Below are positions 35,801 to 50,800 of a DNA stretch of 64,000 nt, one piece after another. Under the pieces are notes generated by a model. That model saw only the letters and a list, made by a program, of their open reading frames with translations. It did no database searches and had not been told where the DNA came from. The position numbers and the translations under genes were made by a program. Source of the stretch: Cyanoderma ruficeps (lineage: Eukaryota > Chordata > Aves > Passeriformes > Timaliidae); the NCBI GenBank assembly GCA_008694505.1, contig VZDJ01000346.1, forward strand, positions 12,945,402 through 13,009,401, in the 5' to 3' direction. Each line of letters opens with the position of its first letter. Within the stretch, counting starts at the first letter, position 1.

Positions 35801-38800
35801 GGATCACAGGGTGCAGTGAAAACAGATTTTGTTTGGGCCACTGTTCTTTTCTGCCTTTGGCATACTGGGTGCTTCATCTGTCATGGTCAGCTATTCACTC
35901 ACTTCGATACAGTTTGAACCCCATGGAGAGCAGGCTGAAATAGTATTAAAAGAGAAAAAGGAAAGCACAATCTTTTCCTTTTTTCACCCACTTTTTCTCA
36001 TACATATTTACCTTTCTTTTCCCATTCTTTATTAAAGAATCGGTCAACTGTGTGTGCTTGAAAGCAATTGGCACCCTCCCTGCCTGACAGCTGCCCAAGG
36101 GCTGGAGTGCTCTGAGGCCAGCTTCCCAGGACGTGTCCCTCTCCTGCTCACTTGGTTTGTCATCCTACACCACTACACTTCATTCTCCTATCCAAGTTGT
36201 TCTTCTAAATGGTAATGAAAGGGCAGGTTAAAAAAAAATAAATAAAAAACCCAAACAAAAATACCAGAAAAAGGCAAACCCAGCCAGCAAAAGAGAAGGC
36301 TTGAATATAAAAAATACCACAGAACTATGAAGCAAGATCTCTTCTTTAAATTGTTTCACTTGGTTTTTTCCCTTCTCTGCAAATGGAACAGTTTATAAGG
36401 AACAGATGGTTGAGTGGCTGCTGTGAACCTTCATCACACTGCTGTGGTTTGGGTGATTTTGTAATTATTTTACAATGAAGTACAGGACTGTGGTTTGTGA
36501 CAACACTGAAGTGTTTCATTGCAAGTAAAGTCAAACAGTTTAAAAAGAACACATTGCAAAGGAGATATCTCTCTCCACTTCATACAGTGTATCATCAACT
36601 CTGGTGTGTGGCAGAATTTGCAGACACTGTGCTTAACATAGCAGCGCATCTGAAGGAGCCTTATTACAGAGGACTTCTGTCCAATGCAGGATGTCAATAT
36701 GCTCTAGCTTCAAGTTATATTAAAATGCACAGTAGTATATGAAATGATACAGAATCGTACTGAAATTAAGGTGATTTTAGGGCTTCATATTATACTTAGT
36801 ACCATTTTCTTTCCCACAGCCGGTAACTTTGCTTGTTAGATGTAATCTAGAGGGAACTTAAGTAGTGTTTATTTTTCTAACAGTCTCATGATACAGATAG
36901 GACAGCGCTCTCAAAGCCTCATCCTGACGACCTCTGTACGCTGGGGCACATGGGGACCTTCAGGACGCCTGTGTGACTCAGGCACACGGGCATCCTGCCG
37001 CCGCTCCCAGCCCGCCGCCAGCTCCTCCACAACGGGCAGGAAACCAGGAAACCAGTCCTGTCAATTCCAACTCCCTCCTCCTGCTCCGCAAAACGTAACC
37101 AGCAGGGATTGCGTGGGCAGAACACAACGTGCACTGCTCCATCCCAATGCCTCTGTGTTCTCAAGCTGTCTGAATTTGCAATTCACATATGACAGGGAGA
37201 AATCTTAGGGAAATCTTTCATGAAATGTTCATTTAGACAGATGACTATGATACAATTTTTTTAAAAGAAATTGCCTATAGGCTGGGCAAGGGGAATTTCA
37301 GAAAAAAAACCCTCAACATGAAAGGCAATACTATCTACTTCTAACAACAAAAAATAGGATCATGATCTGGAAAGGTGTAAGCTGAGCTCAGAATTTATGA
37401 CAGAGATAAAACAAAGTGTTAAGATCAAAAGGCTTAGGTTAACTGGTTAGAAATACTGCTGTTAACTAACATACCCAGCTCTCTCTCCACTCCAGCCAAT
37501 GCCTGGATTGTATTTCCCATACTTGCCATGAATAAACAAAAAGAACCCCAACAGCTGGCTGATCTGGCATACTGACAATTTTTGTGCACTGAAAACAGCA
37601 CTTTTTTTCTTTCTTATCTTGCAGTTCTCACCAGTGTGCTACCCAAGAGCCTCGTGCTAACCCAATTGTTTTAAAATGCAAGACTTTACACAGTAGCCTG
37701 TCTTTGCACTAGCAATATTCAGGAAAAATTGCTTTGCTTACTTGCGAGAAAAAGAAGATCTCTTGCTTCCAGCAGCTGACATATGGACTTCAGGTGCTGA
37801 AATGCTGCCCGTGCTGCTTGAAGAGCTAAAATCGGCTTCACTGCCTGGAAAGGAAAAGGAAAGAGTGAAAACATGATGGAAATTGTAACTCAAAGATTGT
37901 TTTCAAAATAACAGTGAATCACAAGCATCCTTCCTTTGTCTGTTCTGGGTGCATTTCAGAAGTTGCATGGATTTTCAAACATCCCTGAGGACAAGAGCTG
38001 GATTTGTTCCAGATTTTCGACATTTCTTCAGAACTGGCACTTCAACAAGAGCAGAAAAAACATTTGGACACAAAACCTTCACACTACAGAAGCCATTTTA
38101 GGTCTCAGACAGCAACACTTGTTGTGACAACCTGTTTGCTCTCTCACAGCCATCGATAGATGAATGAGGCTGCTCACATGGCTCCTTCAGGAGCACAGTG
38201 ATTAGGAACACACCACTGTAACTGGATATTTCTCATGCTTTAAACCATACAGAAACACTGCTCGCCGCTTCTGATTTGTTTTCTGAGATAACACAAATGT
38301 ACATATATAGGTATAAACCTGTGCAGGCTAATGGTATATCTATATATTTATCTACATGCAAATGCAGGTTTTCATGTGGTACAGAAGCATAGTGAGGCAG
38401 TTCTAATAACCTTAAAATAATCCAGTAATCACGTGTAGGTCTCAAGTGCTTCTCAGGTACCAAGTCATCTGTCTGATTACCAATTTTCTATGGAACACAG
38501 CTTTTATTTCACAAGGTCTGGCATACACAAAGAAAACTGCTCTCATTTTGCTAGGGTCAGTAGTAGATAGATGTACTAAGAAAGTTTTACCCTCTGGGAA
38601 AAAAACACACCAAAGCTGTAATTTTTTTCCAATTTGTCAGTCCAACAGCAAACATTCTATGCCATACTCAGGTCTCATGCTATAGAGCCACAATAATGAA
38701 TGGTGACTTCAGCTGAGGGGAGGGAAATAACTCTCCAACATCCTTTAGGCAGCTGACCAAGGGGAGCATTTCTCACCTGAGAATTTCTGGGTGTCATCCC

Positions 38801-41800
38801 ATGGATAGACATCCCCAAGCCAGCAGCTGCAAACTTGCCATTTTTGCTATCTTTTCCACACAGGGGAGATGCAGCAGCAGCCACCATCATCCCCCTGTTG
38901 CAGCTAGATCTTCTAGTCCTCAGTATCTCTTAAATTCTTCACAGAGCTGATGGTGAAGGGCACATCTTTCACCCTGAACACCTGAGACTGGGAAAAGGCT
39001 TTGTCAGAGCCTGACTTCACAGCCTTAAAGAGGCTGAGACAGCCAGCAACCATTCTTATCATCTGGCAACACTTACCAACTGGCTTGAGGATAAGGTGTG
39101 ATTGGATTTAACCCAATACTTTCCCTACCTCATGACATCTGAGACCAGCCTCCATTTCTCTGTGCCTCTGCATCAGCCCATCCCAGGATATTCCTCAGCC
39201 CAATTTCAAAGTGCTCAGATACAAAGCTTACCTCTTCAAAAGGGGATCCCAGGGACCCAGCTCTAGCACCTCTAACCAGCTCTATACCCAGTGCAACACC
39301 CCCGAGAATCAGACCCAAGCCACCACAGCCATAACCACATCAGAGCTGCATGCAAATTTGCAAGGGACGGAAGGAAAGCAGCAAAGCCACTTGGTTTCAC
39401 AGGGTATTTATATCATGTTTACAGATGCAAATGTGAGTGACCCTTTCCTTGGGGAAGCAAAATGACCATGGGACATGACATTCGAAGATGCAATAGAGTT
39501 TTCCTGACAAAATATCGCCATCTACAAGACTAAAGTACACTCCAAATAACCTCTTGGTATCACAATACACACAAAACAACTTTTCTGAACAAGACCCAAA
39601 CAGGTAAACACATCACACAGATGTCATACCTCTGGTGTTCGGGTTCCCAAACCATTCCTGTGCTTGCAAGACACCAGCAGCTTTCCCAAGGCAAGTCCTG
39701 GCTGTGGTGCAGAGAGCAGGAGCCCTAGCCAAGGCTCATCTCTGGGTAAGCAGATCACACCATAATCAGATCTCGCTATCGAAAGCATTGCTGAGCAGCA
39801 AGGCTTAACAATTGCCTCTCCCTGACCTGCCTGGCTTGTAGCACCAAGAGCTGCAGGGCTGGGCACTGCTGGTAAGAGCCAGCAGAGCCTGAAAACACAA
39901 CCACACCATCAGCAGAGCTTTCTGAAAGACCAAGCTGCATCTAAGACCAGGAACTGTGCCTGCAAAGCATGAACTAACCTTTCTGGCCCCAGTTCTAATA
40001 ACAGCTACACAAAAGCTTAACACTTAGCACAGGAGACTACTTATGTTTAAAATTAGGCATGTGGCTATTTATAGGATCTTTGAGAACATTTTATAAGTTA
40101 AAGAGGTCACTGCTAGTAATGGTTCCAAGTGTATAAATGATGTTCAAGCCAGTTTTGTGTGTAGCAGAGCTTGACAGCAATGTTACTAGGAGACTTTAAA
40201 AAACATCTTCTCCCATTTGGTAGACGTCTCTGAGCAAAATAACATGGCATCGATCCATAAAATATCCATTGCAACATATTCTCCTGGGTAGGCGTGACTT
40301 CTGTCTTACAAATATCTTAACAAAACCTGAAACTCCTTTGTCTAGCAGCAGTGCAAGCAGGAGTTGAACACGGCTCCTCACTCTCCTAATGCCATTCTCC
40401 AGGCTGACAGCTTCCTAAGGATGCCTGTTGACTATTTTTGTCACTGTGACTATGTAATGACAAAAGCTCATACATGTAAGCCCTAGAGCAGCCCATTAAT
40501 TTAGTGCTAACTGTGAAAGAGACTGACATTTCTCAACCTCCCATTCCTTTGTCCTAACTGGCTGTAACACTTGTTTAGCTTCAATCAGACTGTTTCCTCT
40601 TAAAAGGCCTGTCTAACTAACCCCTTCTTGCAAAAGATGCTACACGTTGAGTCACCAGCTTCAGCAGCATGTCATTTGGAATTCACTCGTTCACATTCCT
40701 CCACCCTGCAGCCTTGAGTGTCGCAGCCCCTGGGGCAGCCTGGTGTCCGTGCCGGGCGGCCGTCCTCCGGCCTCCCCCGCCCGGAAGCGGGCTCCGAGCA
40801 GCACGCCCACGCCATGGGAGCAGAGCTCTGCCGTCTCTGTGCAATGGGAGGAACAGCACAGGGATGGCCAACCAAGTACTGTCACATTTTCCAGGGTTGC
40901 TCTTTGCCGGGAATGGGCATCTGAGAAGCAAGAGTGAAATCCCGCAGAGTCCAGTGCTGTCCCTGCACTGGGTGGGCTGCGGCACCGAGCTGAGAGCGCT
41001 CTGCAGGCAGCATCACGCTCTGTGCTGCCTTTCCGCCTCCCTGCTGCCCTGACAGCGTCGCGACAGTCGCCGGCTCGGCTGACAGCGAGGGAGGAGAAGG
41101 GAGCCCGTGCCAGCTCCCGCGCCGCCGGTGACGAGCCGTGCGGGCAGCGCAACCCGGGCAGAGGCACACAGGGGGACCATGGTCCGGCAGACGAGCGCGG
41201 CATCTGCCACCACAGCTCGGGGAGCTCACACTCGCCTGTCACAGCACGGGAATCAACTGGGAGACTCTTACGAATGTCTCAAGGGCAGGTTTCCCATCCT
41301 GCATATGATGCAATTGCAGATTTGGGGGCGGGATTGAGGAGCGGCAGAGAGAGCCGCCTGTGCCAGGGCCGGTACGCCTCCAGCTGGCACCAGCGCGTGT
41401 TTATCCCAGCGGCGCAGGGCAGTCACCGCGCCCACGTTCTGCGGTGGACAAGCCTCACCTTTAACTCTGCCCGGTGCACGGCCTCAGCCACAGCGCCCGG
41501 CCAACAGCAGCAAATCGACTGTATCACACACTCACTCCTCTCCCAGCCAGAACAGATCACGTACATCGGGGCTACCAAGTATATAAACCACAGAGCTTAG
41601 CTATCTTTTGACTCCATAAACATGACCTCTTTATACGTGTATCAGCCTTGAAGTAGGTTTTGCATATAGCCAGTGAAACAGAGCTGTAAATAAAACAGTG
41701 CTGACAGAAACAGCTTGTCCTCAAAATGTAAAGCACTTAAATTTGCTGAGCTTTCTTGCCTTCAAAAGCACTCTGTTATACAGCAAAGTGATGAAAATAT

Positions 41801-44800
41801 GCATACATATTAACCACTTTGGTGCAGCTACTTGAGGAGTAAGTGGTGCGCTGTCTCTCTAGACAGCTTGATTTAGAGACCTCAGGGGTAGAGCTTGGGC
41901 CTGACTGTGTGAAAAAATATCCAGCAAAGTCATTAGAAGCAGCAGGAAAAGTAGAGAGAATTCAGTTGTAATGCCCGCTAATGAAAGGACCTGTATTTTT
42001 AAGAGATTTGGTTCAATTTATTTTGAGAGCTTTAACTCACAGCTACATCTCTAGCCCCAATATTAACCAGCATAAGCAGTATATTTCCAGGAACCACTAA
42101 TGCTGCTTTTATTTTTCTATTCAATATGGGATTCCTGCAAGATAGATTTTTGTACACCACAAAAAACCTAGGAAAGAAAACCATACTGCTCACATGCACT
42201 GACAAATGAAAAAAAAAAACCAACAAAAAACCCAAAAAAACCCAAACCAAGCTGCAAAGAAGCAATGAAATCTTGCTTTAACATTCCAGGCTTTTCTTCA
42301 GATAACACCGTTAAAAATGACCTATTTTGAAGTCATAGTCTCCTTGTGGGAAATGTGCTGAATTCAAAGTGTCAAGACCATAGATGACAGTGGGTTTTGG
42401 TTCCACTCCCTGGCCTTTGACTTATTACTTATTTGATTTAGGATTATTGTATGGGAGACTCTTATTTTGGACTTAACTTACATTTCACACTGAACAGTAA
42501 CTAGGTAAAAGCAGGTATAACCCTGAGAGCAAGGAGCAGGTTACAGCTCTCCTCCATGTGAACTGATGTAATCTTTGAGTGACAGAAGCTGCTCCCATAT
42601 GCTCTACCTCTGCCTGTGTCACTCTTTCCACTATAATGAGGTCTAAGATTAGGGTAGGAAGCTGAGGATGCCCAGTAGGTTGCACTGGTTCAGGAACTCT
42701 TAGGGGAAGTGTAGATTTGGGCTGCTTTGGTCTTAAGAGGGCACTGGACTCAGACCTTTTCCTCAAGCTCTAACTACTCAGGTGTGATACAGCACAGACT
42801 GGTAGCACTAGCACTGCCCATATGCCATAGGAATGAAACCTGCTGGATGCCTGCACTCACAGAGATGGTCTGGCTCTGGTGTGGAGGTTCACAGCGAATC
42901 CAAGGCATGCATGTGGACTACAGGCAAGTCACTAAGTCTGGGAGATGGGCACTTCTCTCTGGCATCTCCTGTGGGCATGTCTGGCATGCTCTCTGCTGAG
43001 AATCTTGGATTTTAGTACCTAATCACCCCTCTGGTTTTACATGAGGTTTAGTCATCGAACTCACATTTGTGAACCGTGCTCCACGAAAGCAAGAAACTGG
43101 GTACCGCAGTGTCTGGCATCCTCAATCCTAAGGGTACCAACAGGCATTGCTTCCCTATCCCACTGCACTGGCCAATGAATGAAGCCATCACTCCCCACTC
43201 TCGTGTGAACATCCACCCAACTGCTCAACAGTGCTCTCTCAGTAGACAGGTCTGTGGTCACATTTCAGCTGAGTGCTTGGCCCAGTAACAGCTGGGAACT
43301 TGGGCAGCTGGCAGAGACAGAGGGATGTGGAGCAAAACTTTGGGTGTGGGTCTCCATAAATCGTTCAAACATGTTGGGCAAGAAGACTTCCAGTCAAAAC
43401 CAGACAGACTTTTGGGAAGGACTGCAACACAGATCCTGCTTCCCTGTGTTTGGATCTAAATGCAATTTTACAAATGATTATTTATCTTGATTTTTGGTCA
43501 TTTTTCTTGCTTATTCTTTTTACTTTGAAAGAGGGATTGTTATCAAATAATTAATCTCATTAAGCAGTTTTCTGATCTAAGTACTATAGTTTTAGTAGCA
43601 ATCTGAACCACACTAATGCAAATTATAAGCACTGCAGATCTCAGCATGAATACATAATGTGACTTATGTATTCTGTGAAAACAATCAATTGAGCTCTTCT
43701 CTCAAAACACAGTCACTACAAAATAATTACTGACATTGGCTGAGAGCCATCATGCATATTCTGCATATCACTATGATCTGGGCTTGTGTTTTTCTTAATT
43801 GTTTCTAATTCACTGATTTGTAGAGAAGCCAAAAGCGGATGTTGGAATAGACAAAGAGCATTACAAGTTGGAGATTTTTTGCTGCTTTCTGTATTTTTAA
43901 GGATATTTGTCATACAGAAGTCAGCCTGACCTGATTTTTTTTTTTTTGTGCTTCTATACAAAGCTTGAGCCATTCTAACACCACCTTAAAAATGACTCCT
44001 ATAATTTCACTCAGCCTGAAGTGACCTTTGTCAGGGGGAACATATGCTCATGGAGCAGAAGGGAACAGTCTGCTGAGAACTTATCTTCATGTTCAAACAA
44101 AAAGGCTCTTTGTTATCAGAGACGGAAGGATGCTGCTTTCCTACACCAACCTCAATACAAACATTCAGACTGGAGGTTCAAAAAATACACTGAGAGCTGC
44201 AGAATATAATGCTAACTTGCATTTGACAGTTTTAGAAATTGTATCTTTAATTCACCTATGGACAAGTATTTTTTATAAGCAACCACACAGTTTTACCTCA
44301 GGGGATTTTTTTTTTTTTAATGTACCAGGCAGTACTATTTGGTGTGTTTGAAGGGAAATGGATAGGCTGGTCAGAAGTATTTTTAGGAACTGGAAAATGT
44401 CATCTTTGGCATGGATAACTTAGCAGTACACAGAGAGGCAGCAAACTTCATCACAGATTGGGAAAAGATCCCAGCCCTCCCGTCACGTTGGTGGCAGAAG
44501 TTTAATAAAGGGTTTTCAGAGGCCCCTTCAACACATCTCCTAAATCTGGTTCCAGTATGCAAGGAGGAGAGAAGCTGCCTCGGGCACAGCAAGGAGCTGC
44601 ACAGGCCCACGGGCACAGTGTATCTGCAAGTGCATGAAATTGCATGCAAAATCTAATTCAGGTTTTGCATAGTCACCCTTAATATATGACATATGGTTTT
44701 CATTATAATGTGCATAAAACATTTTAAATCAGTTTGACATGTTTTCAACAAGCAAGGGAAAAATACTGGAAGGAGAAACATATCTGGGAGGTAATGGATG

Positions 44801-47800
44801 AAACTACCCTGCAATCCCAGGACGAAATGCAAAAATTGTTGTAAGCTCATCAAATATTTACTGTAACACACGTTGAAATTGTTACAAAAAAACTAATGAA
44901 GTTCAAGTGCCATCTGTTGAAAAGAACAGCAAAACCTTACCCAGTTGGTTGCATAAACTATATTTATTACAGTAACAAATCCAAGATAGGTCTGAGGGCA
45001 ATGCATTTCAAGTTATGACTGCCATCATTTGCTGTTTTCACTCTCATTGTTAAGAAGCAAAAATGACAGACATGAAGCCTATGTTTTTTCACCTTATTAA
45101 TCCTTGCAGGTTTGTGGTCAAGTTGTATTCCACCAGCTCTAGCAAACAGACAGAGATTTCAAAAGTGAACAGCTTCCTTTTATTTACAGAATCTAAGAAG
45201 GGTGGAACACTGACCTGTAATGAAGTGCCTCAGCATGGAAGCAAGACAATGTAATACCAATAAAATATGAAACGAACCTGGCAGAATTTTCATTCCTTTT
45301 AAATGTTTTATGTAATGCTGTATGTAAAGTACAGTATTACAAAGCAGGTTTGCTGTTTTTTTATGCCACATCAAAGGCAGTACATATCAGACTCCTTGGG
45401 GGAAGCGATGTCCACCTTGCAGTGGTGCAAAACGAGGCCAGGTCTCCAGTTTCTGGGGGAGTTATGGGAATTTTGGAACTGGTGCTCTTCTCTCCCTAAC
45501 TGCCATCCCAACTGGGAACCACCTCTCACCACTCTCACTCAGCAAAGCTTCTCAGCTCTGCCAAACTCTTGTTTCTGTGCATGCCTAGAAGCAGGTCACG
45601 TTAAAGAGTGATGAACAGTTTGGGGCCTCTTAGGAAAGACTTGGGTGAGTGTTTCATACTACACCACATAAATCAGGATCCACACAAAACAAGCCCAATG
45701 TCAGCTCTTTTCACGCTGTCTGCTTTACTGGGGAAAGAAAGGCTCCACCTGGGATTCTTAGGGCCAGGCTTAGCTTTGAACTGGGAGGATGCTGCTGCAC
45801 ATGATCTCCCCATCACAGCCCCAGGAACACAGCATCCAGCAATTAAGAACTTGATAAAGACATGAGGTCCCATCCTTGCAGCTTGCCATGGCCTTCTCCA
45901 GCTCCTCCATAAAACCACCCAGTTTGGTATGCCAATCTTCATTAATCCCTGCCACATGGGTGAAATCCATACAGTCCTGAATTTCCCAAAGCTCCCACCT
46001 CCATCAGGAGACTCCACCCTGCACACAACACAGCTGAGAAATCTGTTCTCTACAATCTGAAGTTTTAGCAAAGTTACACAACTTTTATCTAGTTGTTCTG
46101 GTTGCTGGGTTTTATTTTATGACTGTTGTGGTTTCTTTACTGGAACAGGGACTGGACATGCATTTTTCCTTTCTCCTAGGCTATTCCCAAGCTCGGAATT
46201 CTTAACCTCAAGGGAGAGCCAAAACAGAGTAAAGACATCTAAAGCAGAGCTTCATTGGGATTTAGATATCTAGGTACATAAAAGCAAGTAAAATACCACT
46301 GCTTAAATAGGCCAAATGTTTAAAATGATATCACTATCTGCAAAGATCTGATGAGTTGTTTATGCTTGACCTTCCACTTTTGAGCCCAGTCACCACCCAC
46401 TCACCAATGTCTTTATTTGACAGTAAAATCAAGTAAGTGAGATTTTCATGACTAAAATAAAGATATTCCCTTAGCTTTCCATTCCTATGAATAAATACAG
46501 ATATATAAACACAACGAATATATAGATTTATCCACGCAATACTGCTTACAAGTATTTGAAGTAATGACTCTGAGGGAAACAAATCTTTTAGGTAGTAATT
46601 TGGTCACAAAAAAAAAAACCAGATCAGAGAACACTGAAAATATTTATGATTTGAAGTCAAACATGGCCAGAAAAATGGAAAATCAGATTTTTCTATTTTC
46701 TGTTTGAAATAATGCTTTTATTATGAAAACTAACAAATGCCTTTCTTCTTTTAAAAATGGGGTAAAAAATAAAAATAAATCCCCCACAATTCAAAATACA
46801 TTAGATGGAATACGGCCTTTGTTCAGTTTGAAAGAAAGATTTTCTTTAATGTTTTGATTTGGCAGCAACCCCCAAATCAATTGTTTGCATAGCTCTGCTT
46901 TGAACACAGTAAGATGTCAGACAAAAAAGCAAGAGGGGATGAAAAGAAAAACAGAAAAGGAAATAATCTATCAATTCCTGAGTAAACACTTCTCAGAAAA
47001 CACTTTAAATCCCACGATTCTCATTAAAAAGGCATTAATAACCTGGAGAAATTCCAAAAAAAGGTCAACAATAATGATAACAGCATTACAGGGCACTGGT
47101 TTATGAAAGGAGATTAAGGGAATGCAATTTGTTTATTCTAAGATAAAAATGCATATTGACAACACAGTTTATCATGGGAGGAGGAACACAGCTGGAAAAC
47201 TGTAAAGAAAACTATGTAACAGCAACACAGGGTTCTGGCTGTGATGCATGTTATTTCATGAATAATTACTTGAAATAAAAACTCAGGGTGAGTGGGAGTT
47301 GTACACAGTAAAATGTATCTGGAGTAGGTTCAGAATACTTTAACCAGGCAAAGTCAGGAAGCTATTTTAAACACTGGCATAAATAATACAGATTGTAATT
47401 TAAAAGCAGAGGACNGAAAAAAAAAAAAAAAAAAAACCAAAGGAAGATTCATAATGGAATCTTTCAAATGCACAGTATTCTATCCTGTGAAGTAGGCTGA
47501 AACCCACAGAAAGCAACCACAAGGCACAGAAAACTCACTGCAGAAAAAACACAAATTTCCAGGCATGTTTTATGTTGACCTCATACACGTTTTAAAACAA
47601 ATACTTAAGAGTGTGCAGTGTGTTTAGCATCGGTTTCTCCTTTTTGGCTCCAGTTCCACTCTGGATTAACAGTGGAGAAAAAAACCCAAACAAACCTGCT
47701 TGAATATACAAAGAGAATTTTATTGTTTTTACTCAAGATCACAGCTTTTGCCATTTTCAATACCTCCCTCTAAACCCCAGGGCCTTTCTTATGCCAGGCC

Positions 47801-50800
47801 CTCAGCTGTCTCTTCCCGATGCAGGAGTATGTCCCCACCAGGAGACCTTCATTTCTTTCAAAAGGCATTTGGGTCTAAAAGATGTATTGTGTGGCATCTA
47901 AAAGATGTATTGTGTCCCATCCTGTGCAGCATCCCAGGCTGTCCCTGCAGCAGCCCCACACCACGTCCCCTCCTCACTCTGATCTGCAGTCAGAGCAGTG
48001 GCTCTCTCGTGGACCAGGTGCAAGGGTAAGCTGGAGGCCACAGGCAGCCATGGGCCATGACCTCCCTGGAACAGAGGCTGTCCCACTTTCTGTGTGTCTG
48101 GAGCAGCAGCAGCACAATTAATGAGCCAGGGAGAGAGAGACAGAAGAGTCACCGTGTGCCTGCTGGGAGCTCAGCCCTGAACCCCCAGTAAAAGAGTAAC
48201 TGAGTTGAAGTGGAACAGCTTCCCTGGGAGCAGACACCCTGCATCCCCTCAGCCTGCCCGGCGGCTCTGGGTTAGGGCACTGCTCTCCTTTGTGTTTAAG
48301 TCCAGCCCCCACAAGACACACAGAAAGATCTAAATCTAAGTTTCTTTTCCATTTACTGAACTAAGCAACAAGGACATCCTTTTATTTACTTTTTTGTAAT
48401 GAAGGAGGTATGTAACTGCAGATTTTTGCCCAAGGTCCTGAATTGCAGGTGGCCTGTGCCACCAACCCAGAGCTGGACAGGTCACTGTGTAGAACAGGTA
48501 AGACTCAGGCTTCAGTTTTCACTTGCTAATTTCTCCTTCACAATTTGCTGGCTTCTTTTTTGAATCTTCTATTTTTGCTTGACATCTGGGCACTTGCAGC
48601 CCAAGAGTATTCTGAACAAAGAAATACACGTCCTGAGAGGCCACAGTCTACCCACTAATTGCCTACGTCTCCACTAAGCAACATCTAAAATAATTTTTTA
48701 GAAGGTGTTGGATTATAAAATTTGTGACACAGAATTAAAAGATGGTTTTTCTATGCCACTTTAACAGGATTTTGTGTATTTGTGTTAAATACCATGAAAT
48801 GCTTTGAAATTGAAGCACTATTTGTAGCTTCTATTTTGCTTATTCAAGTTTGTAAGAAATATTTGGATATTTAAACATGTTCTTCCACATCAATTCAAGC
48901 AGACTTGTTTAAATTAAATCTAAAATACATATACAATATATACAATCTAAACTAAAAACCTACTGCTATGCTTATAATTTTTACCTACCCTTCTAAGCAT
49001 CTTTTGCTTAAAATATTTATATTCTAATTATACTCCAGTATTATCTTTCAGAAGTTACAGAACACATATTTAACTTCAGTGTGATTTAGTTAGCTTTAGG
49101 ACTTTAGTTAGTCCTAAAAATATTTAATTTCTGTGAATCCATAGTGCAAAATGGGATTCAGGATCTCCCTTTGCAATGCTAGGCAGCTTGGGCAGCAGTC
49201 CTCACAAAGTGGACAAACGGAGAGTGCCTAAGCTTATCAGGGATGAACAGAAGAGGAAAAAGCATCTAATTAGAGGTCCTTGAAGGTCCTTGTGTGCTTT
49301 TCAAGCACAAACTTTATTCCACAACTGAATATCTTAAGAACTTCCCTTTCCATTAAAAAGTAAAGTAGTAAAAAAGAGAAAGAAAAGCCACAGAGACTAT
49401 GGTTGACTTCAATAAAAGCCAACAGCAGAAGTATCAGAGGCCTGATGAGGACCCAGGAGACCCAGGTAGGATTCATCTGACTAAACGTGGAAGTCTCCCA
49501 TGCCTCAGTCAACCTCAGTCCCATTCTCACTCAACATAACCAGTGAATCCTAAAGTAAATGTTTTAATATTTGGTCAGAAAGATCACACACCAGATACAA
49601 TGGGTTCATTCATTCTACCTTCTTTAAAACAAAATAGGACCTTAGTGCACTCATGCAGGCCAAGATAATCAATCCCTAGACTACAAACTGGGAATTGAGG
49701 TCAGATAAATTGGGGAAGTCTCTGCTCTATTCATCTTGGATGAAGACCATGAATTCACATGGCTCTCACCTCCAAAATAGCTCCTGTAACCCCTCACCTG
49801 TTAAAGCTGTTTTGTGTCCCTTGAGCAATGGAACCAGTCACTTAGACCAGAGAAAGAGAGTCAGACCCATCTGCTACTGAAGGTTGTCTAAGGAGACAAG
49901 TAGATTCAAATTTCACTTCTTCTGCATCGCAAAAGGTGAGGGATTTATGCCAGACAGAGGAGCTCCAATCAGTGGGATCTACTGGCTGGTCTGGGTGTAG
50001 AATTAGATGGAAATATTCAAAGGGGTCATAAGAATCCAGATATCCCAGACTATGCGGGGCAGGCTAGGTTTTGCAAATGCCAGACCCTCAGCGGTATCTC
50101 CCCCACCACCATCCCCCAAACCTCACAGGCTGGCCACCTTCCAGACCTTACTGACTGCCACCAAACCTCTGCAGGGTGAGTCCCTCTGGGCTCAGCTCCA
50201 GAACACAAGCTCTGAGATGGTGTGGGCTGGAACCCAGACATCTCACTCCTGGAGGGTGAGATGTACATGTGCAGCCCCCCACACCCCCCAAAAGCACACC
50301 CTGCTCCTCCGCAGAACCAAGGCCTTAATAACTCCCTGTGCTGGCAGGTGAGGCAAGCAAATCTGCACAGCTCCATAGCAACAGACATGAAATTAAGTCA
50401 TAAAAATATGCAGGAGGACTCAGCACACTCAGAACTATAATCCAGAAACATTTTTTTATTTAGAAAATCAGCAGCAGGTATTTTTTGCGGGTGCAAAATG
50501 AAAGGTGAAGAGAAAGAAGAAAAGCAAAAGTAACCGAGGAAAACAAACAGGCCACAAAAATTGCCACAACTTTATTCCTTAGATTCTCTATTTGAAAAGG
50601 TCTCAGAAACTTTAGTGTCACAAATGAAATCATGGTATATACCTACTAGAAAGGGAGAATAGTGTGATTGAAACTGTACAGGAAACAAATGTTGCATGTG
50701 GTTGGATCTGAATGTCAGGATGGTTACAAGGGCTGCTATCAGGTGTGGGACAGAAGTGAAGCATTCAAACCATGTGCTTATATCTGAGAAAGATGCCTCC

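Noticed and set aside
40669..41600. Frames of 115-192 codons on both strands in the intronic CpG island
   Set aside because: Same composition effect. None resembles syntabulin or another family, and none joins in phase to the next SYBU exon.
49095..49118. Small inverted repeat TTTAGGAC / GTCCTAAA in the SYBU intron
   Set aside because: 8-bp arms with an 8-nt spacer, not distinguishable from chance.
47780..50130. Short similarity between sequences near 47,790 and 50,075 (both containing a 'gccag-ccctcagc' type core)
   Set aside because: Similarity fades within about 40 bases, so it does not support a repeat family without alignment tools.
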